DNA from: Stramonita haemastoma
Lineage: Eukaryota; Mollusca; Gastropoda; Neogastropoda; Muricidae
DNA: 20,000 nt
Direction: 5' to 3'
Assembly (NCBI GenBank): GCA_030674155.1
Contig: CM060323.1
Coordinates: 51,472,325-51,492,324 of the forward strand
The notes below the pieces were generated by a model. That model searched no databases. It was not told the origin of the DNA and was given only the letters and a program-made list of their open reading frames with translations. Every line of letters begins with the position of its first letter. The stretch's first letter is position 1. The position numbers and the translations under genes are program-made. This document shows positions 12,562 to 20,000 of this stretch, piece after piece.

Positions 12562-12699
12562 GAATTATAACAATGTTAAAAGTAAACGGCAAGTATAAGC
12601 TGAAATTGCACACACACTAAAAGAAAACTTTTTTGCCGTTGGAAAATGGTTTTTATAACGGAAATACTGCCTATCCCAGACAATAGTGTCTGGTACTGA

Positions 12700-13080
12700 A
12701 CTGTGTCGTGTTGTGTTTTATAAGATGCCATTTTCGGTCAGATTTCTCTGCAAAACATTCGGGCAGCTTTCCCCGGGGAGAGCCAGTTGCCACAAGAGGC
12801 TTAGAGCAGCTCCACCGGTTTGGTTTTGTTTTTTATTCCACGTTTGCGTGGGATTGCCCACTTCACGTAGAATTTTTTGTTTGTCATTGCCATGGGCTCT
12901 TTACGTGCACCAAGTGTATGTTCTATACATGACCTCGGTTTATCGTCTTACCCGAAGACCAGTCTAGTTAGTACCTATACCGCCACTCATGGTCCAGTGG
13001 ATAGGGGAAAAGTTAAAGCTCGGAGGAAATCCAACCCGCCACCTCTCGCTTTGTAGAGGATACATTACCTGGCGAAAACT
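12700..13080 (-). mobile_element. SINE family B, tRNA-like head, minus strand
   Basis: A different element that shares the block CCTCGGTTTAT.GTCT.A.CCGAAG (12933-12957) with family A in the same orientation. In minus-strand sense a degenerate tRNA head lies at about 13080-13025, with the B-box remnant GGGTTGGATTTCC at 13037-13025. Next come the shared core, GGTGCACGTAAAGAGCCCAT, CTCTCCCCGGGGAAAGCTGC and an A-rich end near 12700. I know similar sequences as common dispersed repeats of invertebrate genomes. Exact borders are uncertain. Confidence 0.65.
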
Positions 13081-13206
13081 GATATACATAAATCTGCTCG
13101 GTGTGTGCACTTTCCTGCCATACTCGATTCAGATTTTGAAGGAAAATTCAGATGATAGTTTTGTGCTGTGATATGGGTTTTCAGTTAAAGTTGTCTTATA
13201 TGTAAC

Positions 13207-13208
<2 letters not shown>

Positions 13209-13239
<31 letters not shown>

Positions 13240-13306
13240 TGTGTGTGTGTGTGTGTGTGTTGCGTGCTGTGTGTGTGTGCGTGTGTGTGTCCGTCCTCGC
13301 GCGTAT
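13209..13306 (+). repeat. (GT)n microsatellite, interrupted
   Basis: GT runs with GG and GC interruptions, turning to GC-rich CGCGCG steps up to about 13323. Confidence 0.94.
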
Positions 13307-13645
13307 GTTTATGCCCGCGCGCGTGTATAAAGATTACTTTCATGTTTAGCATGAAAGCGAGCAAAACTGAGTGCGTGTCCACGAACCAGTATTGGTATAT
13401 CAGAAAATCTTTGCAGTGTGTGATAAAAAAAAAAAAGAATAAGGCTGTGATTTACTGGAGGCATTTTCCTTTTGATTAAATACTATAGGTTGGTATTTAC
13501 TAGCCGGCTAAAAAAGTATGACAGTTCTTTTAACTTGTACTCAACTGCCGTTCTTTCAGTTTTCAGAGAAGGGCTTGTGGTTTTTTTCCTAGGTCGATGA
13601 GGAATAAACTATTGCTTTTACTTTTCTCTCATACCCTTTTTTATT

Positions 13646-13647
<2 letters not shown>
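13307..13647. other. non-coding interval
   Basis: No gene or dispersed repeat recognised. It includes an A run near 13424-13436. Confidence 0.45.
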
Positions 13648-13698
<51 letters not shown>

Positions 13699-13707
13699 TA
13701 TATATAT
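13648..13707. repeat. (TA)n microsatellite
   Basis: About 60 bases of alternating T and A with one AA interruption near 13691. Confidence 0.97.
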
Positions 13708-14039
13708 GCCTGCATGTGTGTGTTGTGTATGAAAAGAGCCCAAGAGCGTTCCAAAATTCAAGTTCCCTGTGCCGTTTTGCATGCATGTGTTTCTCACTAA
13801 AGTTGTGACGCTATAAATGTGTTTTAGACCAAGTCCTTGGGGCTCTATCATTTTATAAGTGAAATAGTTTATTTTATGATTTTGCATGGTAGGTTTGTTA
13901 TGTTGAAGACATATATTTACATTATCTATAAGTATCATATACCTTGCTTACAAACAGCTCTTCCGTCCGCATCCTCCCAGAGAGAGAGAGAGAAAAGAGA
14001 GATACACACTCACGCCATACAAGCAACATTTCCACAGAA
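13708..14039. other. intergenic DNA downstream of alpha-tubulin
   Basis: No coding sequence. A short GA-rich patch lies at 13979-14001. On the minus strand the segment next to the poly(A) signal is GT-rich. Confidence 0.5.
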
Positions 14040-14268
14040 AACCAAAATTTCGAGTCAAGGATTTTTTTATTCACTGGACTAGAGTAAACTAGAACGTGTG
14101 ATCATATGGTTTTACAAAAGTCCACTTCACCAAGACCTGAAAAAAGTTTTTGTTTTCGAAGAGGTAGTGGGTTCACTTTTCCGCGGTTCAGACCGCTTCC
14201 AAGCGTTGCCACCCCTCGATTTCTCAGCGTTTTGCCGGTTTGTCCAAAGAGACAGGTGGGGGGAGTGT
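14040..14268 (-). terminator. alpha-tubulin 3' UTR with poly(A) signal
   Basis: After the TAA there are about 200 bases to an AATAAA hexamer on the minus strand at 14071-14066. Beyond it, around 14030-14001 (minus-strand sense), the sequence is T/GT-rich, as expected of a downstream cleavage element. Cleavage is inferred near 14040-14055. No other AATAAA lies between the stop and this site. Confidence 0.75.
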
Positions 14269-17139
<2,871 letters not shown>

Positions 17140-17290
17140 TCAGGCAATGCGACTCATCAGGTCAGCTGGGGGATGAAAGTTCTAAGTATTTGGTTCTTTC
17201 CTTGCTGACGGTAAAGTGTCACGTTGAGGCCTATTTTCAAGGATACGATTTTGACCGGGAGATTGAGACGTAGTAACGAGGAACAGGAAG

Positions 17291-17291
<1 letters not shown>

Positions 17292-17327
<36 letters not shown>

Positions 17328-17345
17328 GTGTGTGTGTGTGCGTGC
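17292..17345 (+). repeat. (GT)n microsatellite in inferred intron 1
   Basis: About 50 bases of GT with one interruption, ending in GC-rich CGTGCGGCGCGCGG. Confidence 0.96.
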
Positions 17346-17952
17346 GGCGCGCGGCAGTGTCACATGCTGGTCAATCTAAGCACTAGATCTAGCATGCGTA
17401 GGTGTTGTCAAGTGTTGTCAATCGTATCAAATTTTGTAAATTTGAGTCTCAATAAAAGTTTCCCCAAACACTAATAATGCAAGGCGGAACTGAATAGTCT
17501 ATCATCGGCTAACGGCCACTAAGGTTTTCTACAGCTATTCATAGATTCAACACTGAGTGACTGACAGTATACCCTATACCTGAAGGTCTATTTAATTCAA
17601 CAGTGAAAAATGACCAGTCTGGAAAGTTAGGCTTACGAAAATAAACGGCCTAAGTCAGATCTTCAGCCTCCGATGTCATCAGGCTACACGTGTCACCTCA
17701 GTCTTCATTAAATCAGTCATCTTAACATTTGAGCCTGTCCCTGTCAGCAGAGTTAGGCCTAGTCCTGGCTCAAGTTACATCATCCAGGACACGGCCAGAT
17801 GCTTGGCATGCTGAGAATTAGATTACTAGGCCTAACTTATCGCGATCAGGAAAACGTGACATGTTGAGGACGTCTGAATGTTGGACTTGTAATGTATAGG
17901 CCTACAGTTCTGTGCAGCTGTTCGGCCACTCCACACCTTGTCAAGTCAGGTT

Positions 17953-17954
<2 letters not shown>

Positions 17955-17995
<41 letters not shown>

Positions 17996-18026
17996 TGTGG
18001 GTGTGGTGTGTGTGTGTGTGTGTGGT

Positions 18027-18068
<42 letters not shown>

Positions 18069-18095
18069 GTGAGTGAGTGAGAGTGAGTGTGTGGT

Positions 18096-18144
<49 letters not shown>

Positions 18145-18147
18145 TGA
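17955..18147 (+). repeat. compound (GT)n-(GA)n-(GAGT)n-(GT)n microsatellite
   Basis: GT to about 18027, GA at 18030-18064, GAGT units to about 18090, then GT to 18143. A 15-base poly(C) follows at 18175-18189. Confidence 0.96.
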
Positions 18148-18495
18148 GGAGAGAGAGAGTGAGAAGGTCATGCACCCCCCCCCCCCCCCATGCAATCTAA
18201 TTCAATGCAACAAAAGGTAAAGAATCTAACTGATCGTATGTGAACAATGTATCTTTTTCTTTTTTCAAGTATGTGACCCAATACATTTTGGTACAAACAC
18301 AGGATCACAGAGCTTTTAGGGGAAAATCCGTCTTGTCCCAACATAAAACAACCTGGCAGTCACCTCCCGCCTTCCTCCCCATTTCAAAAATACCACACTC
18401 CACTGACCCCTGTCTCTAATCCTCCCCCCCTTCTCCCCTCCTAAACGAGGCTGTCAGCTACTGTACTAGGCTACCGGGGCTATCAATGACTGTTG

Positions 18496-18509
18496 GTCGT
18501 CATGGCAAC
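18496..18509. promoter_or_regulatory. candidate RFX X-box
   Basis: Plus strand GTCGTCATGGCAAC, minus strand GTTGCCATGACGAC. It fits the RFX X-box pattern of two half sites around a 2-base spacer and is close to the palindromic form GTTGCCATGGCAAC. RFX factors drive many ciliary genes in animals, and tubulin is the main axoneme component. Function here is inference from the motif and its place in the first intron. Confidence 0.35.
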
Positions 18510-18859
18510 GACCCCTGAACCTGACCAGGCAAGTTTTACAGCCTCAGTGTTTCGACATGTAGGCTAGGATCCTATCAGAGATCCTGCTGGGCGGGAAGTC
18601 CGTTTTTTTCAACTGCCACCAGTCAGTCTGAAGCCGCTGATTGAAGTTTGTCAGAACATGGTCCCACGTACACCCTTCGTGACCGATAAGCTAGGCCTAG
18701 GCTAGTGGTAGGGCCTAGGCATGCTAGAAGTAGGTGTAGTAGGCCTTGTAATGCAGCATAATCAACAGGCTGATCTGACCTGGATGAGTGGTTTAAAGTG
18801 CCCTTCAGCTTACTGTGACTAATACCTGTCGAGTGGCAAACAGAAGCGCGCGCTAATTT

Positions 18860-18950
18860 GTGTGTGGTGGTGTGTGTGGGTGTGTGTGTGTGTGCGTGCG
18901 CGCGCGTTCGTGCGTGCGTGCACGTGCGACACACACACACACCACCAAAC
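18860..18950. repeat. GT / GC / AC inverted repeat
   Basis: Perfect 14-base arms TGGTGGTGTGTGTG (18865-18878) and CACACACACCACCA (18934-18947) flank an alternating GT/GC segment including GCGCGCGC. It could form a cruciform or Z-DNA. Confidence 0.8.
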
Positions 18951-20000
18951 AGTCCCATAAAAAATGCCTTTCTCATCTAAAATAACTAGCTAATCAATAC
19001 TCCTGCGTATGTCTTGTCTGTACCGATCACTTATCGCCAACTCGTAAATGAATGCACACGTACGCTTAAAACCGATCCACCACAGGAAACCCTTCTAGTC
19101 GTGTTTACTGTGGGCCTATTTGCGCATTCAATAACGGACGATGATCACATAAGCAGTTAGACCTTGTTGCCGGCTGGAAGCCGAGTCTGTCGTGGGCTAA
19201 TGGCGATCTAGCTAGGCTAAGGCTGCCGGCGCGCTGCGACATGCAACGGCATGCCGGCCCACACACTTTGCGGCAGGCAATCTCCCGATCGATACCTGAT
19301 CAATATCATCATGATTGCGCGAGTTTTGGGGCCAGGACGAGAATAGTAGCTTCAATAGGGGTTTGCCTACGCCCTGTTTAATTAATCACACGATGAAGGA
19401 AACAATCAACAGATCACCTATCCATCTTGTCCTGGCTTCTGTTCTGTGTAAAATTCCAACTGGCATAAACAGCCTGTTGGTCTGAAAGGGGCGGTTCCCA
19501 ACCCCCCGCTTCATTCTTCTTGAGTTAATGCAAAAAAGGCACAGCATGCAATGGGGAACTGTAAGTCAAGAGTAAACATCTTATATTTGGCCAACAACAA
19601 TCCGGTTGGGTTACTAATCATTTGAAATAAAACCAAAAAAATAACATAACCCCCCTTCCCACTTTTCCGTAGGGCTATAGTTCATTATGCAAAGCTACCG
19701 ATCTACATAATCATGGTAAGGCCATGTATAGCCACAGTTAGAGGAAAAGGCAAATCAGCAATTGTCTACAGCCTAAATGCCATGGTTATCCTGAAGTTCT
19801 GGCCATTTCAACGGCAATATGGCTCGATCCAGTGTGTGACAAAGGCAAATCGCAATTTGAAAAATACCTTTTAGCCTATCCCTACTGTACACTGTCGTGG
19901 GCCTAGCCTACTGACTAGAACGGCAAGCGGACAGTTGGCATAGCCTACTGCAATCAGTTGTAACTGTAAGGCTGCGGACGATGCGACAACAACACCTTAA

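Overview
The window is eukaryotic nuclear DNA, most likely from a marine mollusc and probably a gastropod. The evidence is one multi-exon alpha-tubulin gene with GT-AG introns, several tRNA-derived SINEs of a type I associate with mollusc genomes, a decayed non-LTR retrotransposon, and a very high load of simple repeats. By eye about 2.1 kb (roughly a tenth of the window) is microsatellite. The species assignment is inference. There are no bacterial operons, CRISPR arrays, rRNA genes or stand-alone tRNA genes.

Layout. Positions 1-7437 contain no recognisable coding sequence. They hold AT-rich non-coding DNA with GT, CT, TA and ATT/ATC tracts and a 53-base poly(C). AATAAA signals at 6407, 6978 and 7391 lie upstream of GT-rich DNA, so this stretch could include the 3' UTR of a plus-strand gene lying to the left. 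Positions 7438-13080 are repeat territory: five copies or fragments of one SINE family (two with tRNA heads, three without), one copy of a second SINE family sharing a central core, and a minus-strand LINE reverse-transcriptase fragment. Positions 13081-14040 are intergenic.

Positions 14040-17109 hold the only clear gene, alpha-tubulin on the minus strand: 3' UTR with poly(A) signal, then four exons encoding residues 2-451 without a break. The exon carrying the start Met is not found and should lie beyond 20000, so 17110-20000 reads as part of a first intron longer than 2.89 kb. That intron holds GT/GA microsatellites, a GT/AC inverted repeat and an RFX-type X-box candidate.

I see no convincing new multi-gene system. 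The points most worth a second look are the strong excess of the palindrome TAGGCCTA, a tandem duplication copying the exon 2 splice donor region, the X-box candidate, the core shared by two SINE families, and the strand bias of the GT tracts.
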